A stretch of 64,000 nt of DNA from Holothuria scabra (Eukaryota; Echinodermata; Holothuroidea; Aspidochirotida; Holothuriidae). Position 1 is the stretch's first letter, and each line of letters opens with the position of its first letter. Shown here one piece after another: positions 45,032 through 56,800 of this stretch. The position numbers were made by a program, and so were the translations under genes. Location of the stretch: contig CM074187.1 in the NCBI GenBank assembly GCA_037179385.1, forward strand, positions 7,812,001 through 7,876,000, read 5' to 3'. The notes under the pieces were generated by a model. The model worked only from the letters and a program-made list of their open reading frames with translations. It made no database searches and had not been told where the DNA came from.

Positions 45032-45886
45032 AAGGCCTGTCCACACGACAAGGCACGTCACTTTTATCACTTTGCACGAAAATCAATGGAGCCGTCCACA
45101 CAGGATGCGTTGCGTTGCGTCACGCTCAATGCGGAAAAAAAGTTGACGTATCCGGCCGGATGCGTCAAATTTTGGCAAAGTCCATGTGCGTTCAGAAACA
45201 GAGTTGACGTACGGAGGCATGCGTCAACTTTGATTTCTTTTTTGTTTTTCTTTCATGAAATGCAGTTTAACGGGATATGGATGCCACATGGTACAATGTT
45301 TTTGCTTAAAATCACAATAAAACGCCTGTAAAATAAGTAGAAAGCTCATTTTTTGGCATTTTTTCACAACATTGGGAATGTATACGTGGTCCTATGATTC
45401 TTTGGGTACCCACTACCCTTGCGATATTATTGACTTCGGTAGTAGAAAAACAGTTGTATTCTTGTTGGGACGGTAGGCAAGGGAAGTCTGGACACTAGAT
45501 ATGGCTGGACAGGGACATTTTACGGCACACGAGAACATATAAATATACAATGTAGTGTATATAATCAGTGGCGTAGCTTAGGGGCTTAAACAAGGTCGTC
45601 GTCACTGCTAGAGTCGCCCATGGTAGTCATATTGAATATCGTGAGTGACGGTGATTGTAGCCGGTTTGCTGCGAACTTTCCCACTATTTAAATACGCTTT
45701 TTTGTCACTCGTCATGCATTGTCATTGGAAACTACACACTGCATCTCAAAGTTGCGCATCGAAATTGACGTAGTGTGAACGCATCCTGTACAGACAGGCA
45801 TGCGTCTTGGCGTATACGGGATGATGCGGAAAAAACGTGTCGTATATCCGGAACGGAACGCAACGCATCCTGTGTGGACAGGCCTT
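45032..45886. mobile_element. 855-bp element with 15-bp perfect terminal inverted repeats
   Basis: The left end AAGGCCTGTCCACAC is the exact complement of the right end GTGTGGACAGGCCTT. Subterminal zones repeat GATGCG, GCGTCAA and GCATCCTG motifs on both sides and are CpG-rich compared with their surroundings. No clear target-site duplication was found and no transposase frame is present, so the superfamily is open. Confidence 0.72.
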
Positions 45887-46399
45887 CAAGCCAACCTAAA
45901 TTATATATCGCTTATCGGTTATATATAAACAGATATACGATAATCGAATAGGTTGGTAATGGCAACAATTTCATCAGAAAAAATCCAATATACACAAGGG
46001 TGCATTTTTGCATAATTACTGAAGAAAAATAAACAATTACAAACAGAATTCATAATAAAAAAGTGCTGCCAATGAGTTGACAGAACTTTTTATGTTTTCT
46101 GTTGCTGTTCCTTGTGTTACTTTTTGTAAATGTACGACAATTTGTATAGTCTCGGAAAAGTTTGAATAATGTCGATTTGCAAAATTGCCTGTATATATGC
46201 GCTTACATAGTATTTCGGGCAGGATAGGGATTTTTGCACCCCCTCCCCCAAAGACTGTACTGTGTGGAAGATATTTTCGGCAAAAATCACTAATAGTGGG
46301 TCTCCGCTAGTATGTGTTCTATCCCATGGCAACTGCGACCCCTGCGTAGCCTATAACAGTGCCCAAATTTTTGCCGGAAATATGGTAGGGGTGCATTTT

Positions 46400-46630
46400 A
46401 TGTGGTAATTTTCTGATTATTTTGCAATTTTCTCATGTTTTCTTGAAGTGAACATTTTCTTTTCAACACCAAAGCTTTAACTAACGACTGATTTGATTCC
46501 ACCTAAAAATTTCGGAAATGTATATATTTCTGGGTGTGTGAGGGAGCGCTATTTTCAAAATTTGCTATAAGCTTCGCGCAAGCCAATGGTAGCGTTCCAC
46601 TTAGTCATAAACATCTTCTGTCCCAGCCAA
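46400..46630. repeat. Interspersed repeat 'GCTCCGC' family, copy
   Basis: Carries AATTTTCTGATTATTTTGCA at the left and TTCGCGCAAGCCAATGGTAG with TTCCACTTAGTCATAAAC at the right, aligned with the 51170-51400 copy. Confidence 0.55.
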
Positions 46631-48067
46631 AAATACGTGCGCAACAGGCTGGTCAGCCCTAAGTCTTACCTGCGAAGCAGGCTATACGGCATATTTCTTG
46701 ATAAGTGGTGGTTTTGAAAGCTGAGGAGCCGAATAAACAGAGTCCGCTCCGCGGAGTACCCTTAGTCGGATTCCCCTTAAACAGAGGAGAAATCATAGGT
46801 GTATGAGACGGGGGAGGGCAAGAAGGAGCAAATTCGAAAATTCGAGAAGGAATTTGAAAAAGATTCGGCCAGCTACTTGAATTTTCAAACTTTCGCATGG
46901 TTTTAATTACTCAGAAAACCCCACACGTGTCCGAAATCTTAAAAATGAGCTTCAAAAAAGAAAAAAAAAAGACATCACAGTCTCAGTTAAATTTTCATGA
47001 AAACTTAACAGGACGAAAACATTCGCTATGCACTCGACTGCTCGGGCAACGCAAAACAGCTATGACCTATTACTTGCAGGGGCTGCGTCGTGGGGGTTGC
47101 AGGGGGACCATCCCCAATATTCTCCGGAAAATGTGGAAAAAGAAGTCAAAGAAGAAAAGGAGCACCCAACTCATGCTTTGTCTCCCTATCAAAATACCCT
47201 GGCGCCGTCCCTGATTATTTATTAGTTATACTTTAAAGCCTTTCTCGAAGTATGGTCCGAAATTGTCGAATATCCAAATTCTTTCAAAACCTTGGCCGAA
47301 AACAAACAAACAAACAAACAAACAAAAAACACTTCATTTGAAAGATAAATTTTGGAAATAACTTTTCAAAAGATTTGGGACACATTCATTCATTTATAGA
47401 AAAAACTTTTCCTTAACCACACTTCAAACTGTTGTCATCTTGAATTCCCAAATTAACGGGGGCAGGGGCATGGTTTGTGGATTGATGGGCAGAAATGTTC
47501 CAAAAGTCGGAACCCTAGACCGTGTCCAGGACCGGATTCGTCTATGAGCAAAAAAATAAAATAAAATAAATACATAACAAAATAATAGAAAAATAGAAAA
47601 ATAAATAATAATATTAATAATCATAATAAATAAAAAATGAAACCAAAAGAAAAAGAAAATGTATATAGAAACTCACATTGACGCGCATATACACAAAACA
47701 CAGAGAGCGAATTATAAATGCAGTATTTTTTATCATTATAATTTGTATAGGTTAAAACTGACTTTATAGAAGCCCTATATAGAGTCATATGTGCACTACA
47801 ATGTTATATCTAGTTTATTCTGCTAGTATTTTTCTAATCTGCCTGAATTACTGGGCGGAGAAACGATATATATGATTGCCCCTCCCCCCAAAATTTCATT
47901 GGTGGGACAATTACCCCCTGCCCCCAGGTTCATATAGAATGTCCAATAGTGTGAAATGATAACGATAACGAAAATCGCTTAGGTTGTTTTTCAATTACAT
48001 TATGTTACAGTGCGAGAATGGCTCCCTATAAGTCCGTCTGAAAATTCACCTGGCAATGTGAAATCAT

Positions 48068-48629
48068 TCGAAAGGTTTTAGGAGTGAAATCATTTTAAGT
48101 CGGGAGTTCGGGCAGTCTAATAGACGATTTAATCAGATCAGTAGACATTGTTAATTAAGCCAAGAAACGCAATAGAGTAATTTAAAAACGTTAGCATGTT
48201 ATCTTTTCCTTTGTCTAGTTTCCCTCTGCAGGATACAAGACAATTTTATTCAGTGGGAGAGGTACGTACTATTTTGTAATTTTCTGATCACTTCGCAAGT
48301 TTCTGATGTAAACTACAGTTCAAAATGAATGTTTCATTTCAAGTCATTTATTTGTTTTTCACATCATCATACAAGTATACAAACACATTTCAATACGTAA
48401 AGTATAACTTAGTCCACAACGATGTGAAGGAAGTAGAACAAAAAACCCTCACTGGCTTGGCAAAGTGTTCTATTCCCTCAGGAGACACACAAGAAACAAA
48501 AATCTAACACGATACTTCATCTAGAGTATTCCAAAGATTTATGGTACGATGCCGTAGGCTTGATTTAGAGTGATATATACTCACAGAATGAAAAAGAAGC
48601 TGAGGATTATGTGTATTAAAACTGTGAAT
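48068..48629. repeat. 562-bp segment duplicated from/to 29211-29773
   Basis: Second copy of the near-identical segment, same orientation, 18.9 kb away in the intergenic region. One copy lies in a lectin intron and the other outside the gene. Confidence 0.9.
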
Positions 48630-49557
48630 ATGGGCACTAGTTGTAAAAATGTTGGAAAAGGAATGAATACAACTTCAACTGTAGTTACAAGCCTGGGAAA
48701 AGCCATTTCCGGCTGATTGAGAAGTCACCAATTTTTATTTTTTCCGTACAATCTACGCCAACTGATGGTTCTCCGCTTAAAAAATTTCTCGATGGAACAG
48801 ATTACTAAATAGCCGCGGGGCGGACGAATTTTTTCGTCCAGCTCATCGCTACGAAAATAATTAGCCTAAAGGGGGCTGCAGCCACAGAAATGCTACGCAG
48901 GCTAATTACTAAGCAGGTCATTACAGGTATTGCACATGATATTTCGTTTCTTATCAATATTAGGAATTAGAATTCATTGATAACATGAAGATCGCGGCCT
49001 TTTCTGAATATGGACCAAGCAGGAAAGGAAACAAAACATAATAGCCTACCATTCTGCATCTAAGCCCCTCCAGATAACAAAACATTTTATATATTTCCCC
49101 TTCTCGAAACTTAGGCATGACCACACGGGCCGGGAACTTTAGATTATGCTCTGGATGGGGATATGTTGTAGGGCAAAAAGCCTCACCAGTGGCGTAGCTA
49201 CTGGGGGGGGGGGGGGCAAGTTACCCCCTGGAAAATAATTTGGGAAAATTTGATGAGATTGGGGAAATTTGATGAAGTGATATGCCCTTCTCCCATTTCT
49301 CAAAATTTTTGTTAGAATAAGAAATCGTGAGACATTTGTCATACATAATTCGTATTTTCCTGCAGGAAATTTACCCAGATTTTGTCAGTGTTGCATGAAC
49401 CAGCCCGACTCTCTTTTCACAGAAATGTCCTCACCGCGCAGTAGATTGAATGTTCTTTCCTATAAGTTTACATCCCAGCGCACTGGAAGCTGTTCTTAGA
49501 TCACCTTGTACAGCCTCTGCGTTGTACACATTGGGAATTCAATGAAAGTTGTGAAAA

Positions 49558-49637
49558 CTGACAAGTCACTAACGTAGACTCCAGGTTGTGCTACAAGCTA
49601 GTAGCGGGATGGGTTTAACCTATATACCGATTTTAAT
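49558..49637. repeat. Inverted partner of 51563-51645
   Basis: ACTGACAAGTCACTAACGTAG through AGCGGGATGGGTTTAA is the reverse complement, with a few differences, of the segment at 51563-51645. The two arms enclose about 1.9 kb. Confidence 0.7.
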
Positions 49638-49709
49638 CTGTGTACATAACCATGGATGGGGCTGAAACAATCCGTGGCTTACGATAAACATAACGTTAGT
49701 TTAGAACGT

Positions 49710-50072
49710 TTTGTGTCCAAGAAAAACCGCAAATAAAAATGCTCCCTTTCGCATATATTGATCAATGCACTTTCATTTTGACTCCTAAAAGTGTGCAAAT
49801 TTAAAGACACTTTTTACTTCGTACGGTAGCGTAAATGGCATAAGACAGAAAGGTTTCAGTTTCATCCTCATGAACCACCACAACTATAGTTTTAACACTC
49901 TTCCTGTCAAAGTCGAAAATCTTGCACCATTTTGCATCTAGGCTCCTTAAAAACGCCATAAACTTTAAAAGTGGAGAGGTTTCCCCTCCACTTAGACCCC
50001 TCCCCAGACTGGTGATCACTCCATACTACATGCCCCCCCCCCCCTTCAGAGAAATCCTGAGTACACCACTGC
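49710..50072. repeat. Interspersed repeat shared with 34815-35155
   Basis: Second copy, same orientation, ending in a C-run (50032-50043), TTCAGAGAAATCCTGAG and CACCACTG. Confidence 0.65.
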
Positions 50073-50335
50073 GTTGGTACATACAAATTAACCAGATATT
50101 GTTGACAAAAATAAATATACTAGGCGTAAGAGTTGTTATTTCCAATTACCTCACTTCTTTTCCAAAAATAACGTTATTCGATATGACACGAATAAAAAGG
50201 AGCCTTTTTCTTAATCTGGGCAAAGTATCTCAGCCTTCTCTCTCATACAAATGCCATATATTATTTATAAAGCAAAAACTAATGCGTAATTGCCATGGAT
50301 ATAGTTCGTAATTGTATCAAAATTTTAGCCCAGTA

Positions 50336-50437
50336 CCGGCCGCCCAGAAGCGTGATAGCGCTACCAGCACCAATAGCAGTACTGAACCAGTACTGTTATT
50401 GGGGCTGGTAGCGCTAACAATGCTTCTGTGTGGCTGG
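50336..50437. repeat. About 100-bp hairpin with 46-48 bp arms and 3-base loop
   Basis: The left arm AGCGCTACCAGCACCAATAG then CAGTACTG pairs with the right arm CAGTACTG then TTATTGGGGCTGGTAGCGCT. Pairing continues outward through CAGAAGC/GCTTCTG to CCGGCCG/TGGCTGG with a few mismatches and bulges. It resembles either a fold-back element or a precursor of a small RNA; nothing here decides between them. Confidence 0.85.
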
Positions 50438-51169
50438 TTCAGGTTTACAGGCTCATTCGACCACTGGTAATATGAGTTCATATGATTCGAAAAGTTATGA
50501 TTTCAATTTATTTCCAACTGTGTGCAGCTCCTTGAAACAAAAAAGTCGAGAACAAATTTTTGTTTGATAGTATTTTGAAGAGGAACATATTCTAGGCATA
50601 GCTTACTGGGGAAACTTTTACTCATTTCCCATGTTTGGTTCTCGAGATATTAGAATTGAAGTTGACATATTTTCTACAAAGAGTGAACTTGCAACAAGTA
50701 GACGTGATGTCATGTATTCACATTGATGGAAATGTTTAGTTGTTTTTCTCTAAAATTTAACACCATATTCATATAATTTAACTGTGATATGCTGTAACCA
50801 TGAGTGCATTCCGAGCAATGGAAGTTTAAAAACTTAATTTGCCTTAAGGGCAAGATAGCATCCCTAATCAATTCAAGATCAAACACCAGGATCAAAAATA
50901 AATAAAAAACAAAACAGAACATCGACCATCAATATGAATACGTGACATAGCACCTGCTTGGTTCAAGTTTACCTTTTGCAGAAAATGTGTCAACTTCAGT
51001 TGCTAAAATCTCGAGAACCTAACATAAGAAATGAATGAAAACTTCACCAGAGTGCTTAGAATATGTTCGTCTTTAACATATGAAACAAAAATTTGGTTCT
51101 GGTCTATTCTTTTAAATGGAGGTTTTACTTTGCGACAACTTGTCACATCGTCCTGAAAAGAAGCCAGTA

Positions 51170-51400
51170 CATTTTATCCGATAATTTTCTGATCATTTTG
51201 CAAATTGATTTTCTTTTTATTAAAATGAAGATTTAATGCACGGGAAAGCTCAAAATAACGACTGCTTAAATTCTACTTACAAGCCTGGCAAATGCAATTT
51301 CCGGCCATCTGAGAGGTCACGATTTTTCAAAATTTTCTCTACGCTCCGCGCCAACCGATGGTGACGCTCCGCCTAGATAGTCTTTCGGGCAGTCAGTCAC
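51170..51400. repeat. Interspersed repeat 'GCTCCGC' family, best copy
   Basis: Contains ATTTTCTGATCATTTTGCAA, TTCCGGCCATCTGAGAGGTC, TCTACGCTCCGCGCCAACCG and GACGCTCCGCCTAGATAGTC in order, followed by a C-run (51411-51422). Confidence 0.65.
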
Positions 51401-51663
51401 CACTTCTCATGCCCCCCCCCCCAAAAAGAGTATATTTGCACGACATCCCTGATACTATTTGATTCTTGGTCTCAAGTTGATTTTCCCCACTCCAAACAAA
51501 TTTCCTTATATCCGCCCTTGGGTACCCCGTAGTAGTTTGGGGTGAGAGGTTTGGCCCTTTAATCGGTATAGTTTAAACCCATCCCGCTACTAGTTTGTAG
51601 GACAACTTAACCTGGGGTCTACGTTAGTGACTTGTCAGTTTTCACATACTTCCCCTGAAAACT

Positions 51664-52228
51664 GTCATCATAGTGGTAATGGTTTAAGAGTTTTAATGAG
51701 CAGTTTCCATTTTGCTTTTCTTCAAGTGATCATTCTCATCATAAATGGCTATTTCTGGCACTGCACGATAATCCCATGAAAATGTTTTTTCTGTACTTTC
51801 GTGGTCCCCAAAGCCAGAAAATTGCATCTAATAAGCCTAGGTTTAGGCTGCTTTTATTTATTATGAATTCGGCATCTAGAGAGCCAAGCAGACTTTTTAC
51901 CTTGGCTATTTCTTGCAATGTACTTAATTAAAGGATATTTCAGAGAAGTCACATGATGTAAATTACGTCAATTATTTTTCTTCGTGTACTTATCTTGATT
52001 TCCAGATGCCAAAAATTCCCAGAACTTTTTTTTAAACATGTTTTAATAGAAAAACTTGCTGAGGAGAAATGGCAAAGTAGTTTTCTACCAGGTGCGGAAA
52101 ATCAAATGGAAATTTCTGAAAAGTCGCGGCTTCGATCGGCTTCGAGGCTCGGGGTATTTAATCCTTCGAAGCGCCCAGTGCAGACCGTTTTCGCCCCCTC
52201 TAACTTAAATCCCTAGCTCAATCACTGG
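51664..52228. repeat. Interspersed repeat shared with 40078-41118, compact copy
   Basis: Holds both blocks of the family without the internal insertion and ends CTAGCTCAATCACTG, near a hAT-like right end. Confidence 0.65.
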
Positions 52229-52426
52229 ATTGAGAGATCATGATTTTCCCAATTTTCCGTAAGCTTCGCACCAACTAAAGATGGCGCTCCACCTAGATAG
52301 TCTTTCGCAGGATTGTAGCCTGGATTGTGTCATCACTGAGGGGTTTTTGGTGTCATGGGGGGGGGGGGGGGAGGGGCACGACATGAGGGAAAAGTGTAAG
52401 GGTAAAGAGAAAAATCTGCTATTTTA

Positions 52427-52463
52427 GGTGTGTGTGTGTGTGTGTGTGTGTTTTTTTTTTTTT
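52427..52463. repeat. GT microsatellite followed by T-run
   Basis: (GT)n directly followed by a T homopolymer, near poly-G/C tracts at 52358-52371 and 52501-52511. Confidence 0.85.
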
Positions 52464-52744
52464 TGTTGCATTGCAAGGTCGGATCATGGGGGGTTCTAAC
52501 CCCCCCCCCCCACACAATCCTCCCTGTGGCTACGCCACTGGACTCTTTTAAGCATGCAAGACTGGTTATTTAAGTGTCAAAATGTTATCGATGTTTGCAA
52601 AGGGCATAAACAGGCCTATATTGGAACTTTTGTTTGTGTAACATGGCTGGCAAAAACTAATAATCCCAGCTTTTCCAGTGTGCAATTTCATTTGAGAAAC
52701 AAGCATATGACTTTACATTTTTTAATTATGAAATCCGTTCTTCC

Positions 52745-53347
52745 CAGTGACGTAGCCACGGGGGGGGGGGGGCACGAGGGGGCACGCGTCCCCACAGCAA
52801 AGTTGTTCCGCCCCCAGGTGCCCCGGCCCATCCCATCTGGTCGGTGAATATTAGCGTGTGAGATCAGGAATTCAGGACAAGGTTCTTGTTTGGCACATGA
52901 TGGGAAAAATTTTACACCAACAATTTGATGCTTTTACTGATAAACCAACTTGTGCTCCCTCGGTCTCTCCCGGGTCTCGGTCAAAAGGCAATCACTGAGC
53001 CATATCCCTTTATGTTTTGCAAATGGCGTGTTATGTCCATGGGCAGCCAGTAAGGTAAACATAAATCTCAATTCAGATTTTTACCCTCTTCTGTTTTTTA
53101 TCGTAAGAATATTTGCTATGGAAATTGTATTTTCCAGTGATGATGAGTGGAATGTAACCGTTAGTAATTGTTAATACATCTTCGACTGGTGTCAGTCCTA
53201 GCCTAAGCTGTCAGTGAGACTCAACAAAATGTAGTTCTGATAGTCTCACCATAGTTATCCCTGAGTTATATGTTGCGCCCCCCCCCCCTATACAAAGTCT
53301 GTGCTCCCCCCAGTGCCCCCTGGTGAAAAATCCTGGCTACGCCACTG
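52745..53347. mobile_element. 603-bp hAT-type element, AGTG(G/A)CGTAGCC ends
   Basis: The left end CAGTGACGTAGCC followed by a G-run mirrors the right end GGCTACGCCACTG. Flanking octamers GTTCTTCC (52737-52744) and GTTCTTTC (53348-53355) match at 7 of 8 bases. Internal C-run near the right end (53277-53288). No transposase. It ends about 460 bases upstream of the NDUFA4 start codon. Confidence 0.82.
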
Positions 53348-53599
53348 GTTCTTTCTCTCGAAAAAAGCGAAAAGTTCAGTATAAAAAATGTAACTTTTGG
53401 TCAATGGGGAAGGGTGAGTGCATTGTTCAAAAATTGCTCTCCGCCTCACTTCACCCCCTCCCCTTCCCACCCTCTCCCTTCCCCTCCCATCATTTCCCCT
53501 TCCCACCCTCACCCTCTTCCTGCCCCTACTATCATATGGAACCTATGAAGAGTCGTACTATACACCACACTCTGTCATACGGCCAACAATAATTTACGA

Positions 53600-53805
53600 A
53601 GGTCAAAGCTAACATTATGCCCACTACTTCGCATGCAGTGTCCGGTTGCACAGTGTGCAGCTGTATACTGTTAGTGTTACGCGCAGCAGCGCAGCGCTCA
53701 GTACAATAATCCTATATCCGACGAGGTTCAGCTGCAGTCCTGCGTCACGGTGCCGACGGTAAAGGTTATTTCAGTTACTGATCGTGAAAAGTATCGGTTA
53801 CCAAA
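53600..53805 (+). promoter_or_regulatory. Probable NDUFA4 leader/promoter region
   Basis: The 200 bases before the ATG are repeat-free, less AT-rich than the flanks and hold several CpG (GTTACGCGCAGCAGCGCAGCG, around 53680). That is the usual look of a housekeeping promoter. No TATA box or defined start site can be named. Confidence 0.35.
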
Positions 53806-53847
53806 ATGCAAGGCCTATCAATGAAATCCCTTCGATCACACTACTCG
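53806..53847 (+). CDS. NDUFA4: NDUFA4 exon 1
   Basis: Starts at an ATG with A at -3 (ACCAAAATG) and ends after 14 codons at a perfect GTAAGT donor in phase 0. MQGLS followed by a basic Lys-Ser-Leu-Arg-Ser-His segment fits the matrix-side N-terminus of this family. It has no cleavable presequence, as is usual for NDUFA4. Confidence 0.8.
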
Positions 53848-56800
53848 GTAAGTACAGTGAAGCCCGCTAGGAACATTTCGGTTGCGAACATTTGTCTAAT
53901 TTGCAGTAGGTTAGGCCTAGGGCTAACTGTAACGTTAGGCTAAGCAAGGCCTAGCCATTGAACGGGGCAGTGTGTTCTTTACAATTACATGACCTTACGT
54001 TAGGCTCATTCCTCTCACAACGCAGTCCTTGCGCAGATAATGCTCACAAACGTACTCATTGGCCAGGATGCACAAAATATGGGTACAACTGTAGGTACTA
54101 ATTTAGAATCAGTGCCCAGAAGTGAGGTAAGTCTTCATAAAATCGTGTTTTTGGCTGAATTTCACCCTAAACAAGTTAAACTAAAGGAATCATTCGTCAC
54201 CCGAAATTACAGTTTCAGTATGCATATATCAAAACTCTGAATTGGTACAGCTCTTTGATTGGCATCACATTCAAACAATGCATCATAGCTAAATTACACA
54301 GTATGGGCACTGAGAGTGTCTTGATTACACATTAATCATTATGGACTTATATGGCTACTGGGACAAGCCATGAAGCAATAATTGAATAAACTAGGAATAA
54401 GATTGTGTCTGGATAAAGATGAGTTTTAACATTAGATAAATGTGGGAGGGGCTAGAAGTAAGTAGGTTGGGAGAATTGGAACTGTTTGGGATGATGAAAA
54501 TATGCCTTTAACCCTAACCCTCAAAAAAAGCAATGGTTTTGGGATACTTATTCTAGGTTATAGCCCAAATTGGGTTAATTCTAACCACAAACTTAACCCT
54601 AACCTTCTTCTTTGTCTTTTTCATATTTCAATTTTTGAATGTTTCCTTACCCAAAGAGCAAGCCTGCTTACTCCAGCTTGAAGCTCTTTGTGTTAATCCT
54701 TTCAAAACATACATACTTTTAAAATATCAACCAATCATAGTCTTTGTTCACAGTAATCTCTTGCACATTCAAAAAGTGACATCACTCTTGTAAAATTCTT
54801 ACTCTAGTATACACATGCAGTGGCATTTCCCCTGACAAGCTGTACATTCCTACGGAGCCAGTCTTGTGTTGACATCCAAGTATTCTGCAATAGCTTTGGA
54901 TATGAAACTTTGTAGGTTGTGGGAACTCCATTTTGAGGCAAACATACGTAAGATAAAATGGCATGTTATCTTTCGAAACTATCATCAATATGTAGGAAAT
55001 CATTGCATTCATATCTAAGCACTTAACACATTGGGGGCGGAAAAGTGTTCATTTTGCATAATAGTGACACAATAAACCATTGCACTTATATTGCAGGGTT
55101 CGTAGGGGTCCTTGAAAAGTCCTTGAATTTTTGTGAGCCTTGAAAAGTACATGAAATGTCCTTAAATTTAAAAATGAGGTCATGAAGTCCTGAAAATGTC
55201 CTTGAAATAAAGTTTTGGAGTGTACAATTTGTCTGTTTGTTTTATTTCTTGCAAGATTTCATAATTAATAGCAGTAATTTTGATCAATCAGGTTTGCTGA
55301 AATCTTTGCCGTGTTTGCTTGGGGCAGGGGTATCATTGCCCCAGACATAATCAGCTTCTTTCATCGGAAGTACAGCCTATCATATTGTTAGTCCCTGCTT
55401 TGTGTGCATAACCATTTGGCAAATTTTAACCTTAGGTCCTTAATGTTACGAGATTATGACAGAACGTAATCCATGTACTGCAATATTGAATTGTGCAATG
55501 CTCGTACATAACATGTCAAGTGGTATGAAAACTTTCACATTTGCAAGATTTTGATGACGCAGGAAATCCATAGAACTCTGAATTAATTGGGGGGGGGGGA
55601 GGATTAAATGCCTGCATGAGCTTTAACTCGTACCAACATAAACAAAATTCATGTCAACTTAGTCAGTCGAAAAGAAAACACATTTATATCCCAGTGGCTG
55701 GAATATTGGGCCTCCAGTGTCTTTGTTAAGCTTGGCCAAAAGTGCTAGCCGCTGCGTTCGATGTGGGTAACATAAGACTAGTATGTTGTGCGATAAAAGC
55801 TGAGGCCGAACATATGTATAGGGTACTATGTTCAAACAGCATGGCTCATACTTCCAGGTGAGATGAAGAGTTCGACCTATCATCCGTTTAGTACTCGGCA
55901 TCAGGCCGATTATTCCCTTATCGGTAAATAAGCGGCAATTCTGCCATTCAACCGATCACTACCACTGATTATTTGCAAACTGGAGAAAGGGGCTAAATAT
56001 ACTTGCAACGTGCTCTTAATTCTGTTAAAATTCCCATGAATACTCAATCCTTTAAATTCCTGCCAAAACGGGATGCATTGATAATCGCAAACATATAAAT
56101 TTTACCCCGGCCATGGGAATGATTGCTGATGTTTAAGTTTTTCTATAACCCGGTAGTATTACTTGGAATTCGATTTAGAGGTGCATTCAAGGTGTTTTCC
56201 TTGCTGTCTTGCAGAAAGCGGCGCGTAAGTTGCTGTACAAACTGTTCTGCACAAAACACATAGTACAGACTGTCTAGCTATACCGTTTCGCCGATTTTTT
56301 TCAAATCCACAAGCTTTGCATACATATTTGTGCACGTGTTGTACACTTGGCACCTAGAATCTTGTGAAGTTCGGTGGTTATTATCTTGCATAAATTAAGC
56401 CATTCCCAGCATTCCTTCCATAATGTTATTTACAGTAGGACTTAAGCAATGTTGTCATACCACGTCATTGCAAACGAAAACAGTAGAGCACATGGTCTCT
56501 TGCAGCAAACCTCTTGGCCCACGCACGTTTTTACCTCCAAATAAGGCATCATATTTTGCTCGGTGACATCATATGCATAAGATCCATTGCCAAATTTAAA
56601 TTGGCCCCTGCTTCGTGATTGGTTCAATTGCGTTGACTCTAAGCAGCCAATCACAACTCGCACCTTCGCCAATGTGATTTAGTGCGTGAAAATACTCAGT
56701 CTCAGGACAAATTTTCCTGTTGAGTTTGTGTTATGACCATTGCACTTGTAATGCCGGCTAGCGAAGCCTGGCAAGCCCCTTGCTAAATTCACCTAGAAAC

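Larger units (their letters stand above)
38306..53805. other. Intergenic region between divergent genes; repeat mosaic
   Basis: No host exon was recognised. The stretch holds numerous poly-G/C runs, hAT-like ends (AGTGGCGTAGC and its complement), the second copy of the 563-bp duplication and several families that also occur in lectin intron 1. The reading frames seen are short and compositionally biased. Stretches at 38.4-40.0, 41.4-43.2 and 43.7-45.0 kb show nothing I can name. Confidence 0.55.

Noticed and set aside
46897..47225. Lys-rich plus-strand frames
   Set aside because: Composition follows A/G-rich low-complexity DNA and two frames are open at once. No start context or splice support.
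47304..47330. (CAAA)n array as a possible LINE tail
   Set aside because: No coding remnant or duplication adjoins it; a simple repeat is sufficient explanation.
53288..53612. Proline/Gly-rich frames on both strands near 53.4 kb
   Set aside because: They translate a CCCTTCCC-type low-complexity tract inside and beside a hAT element.
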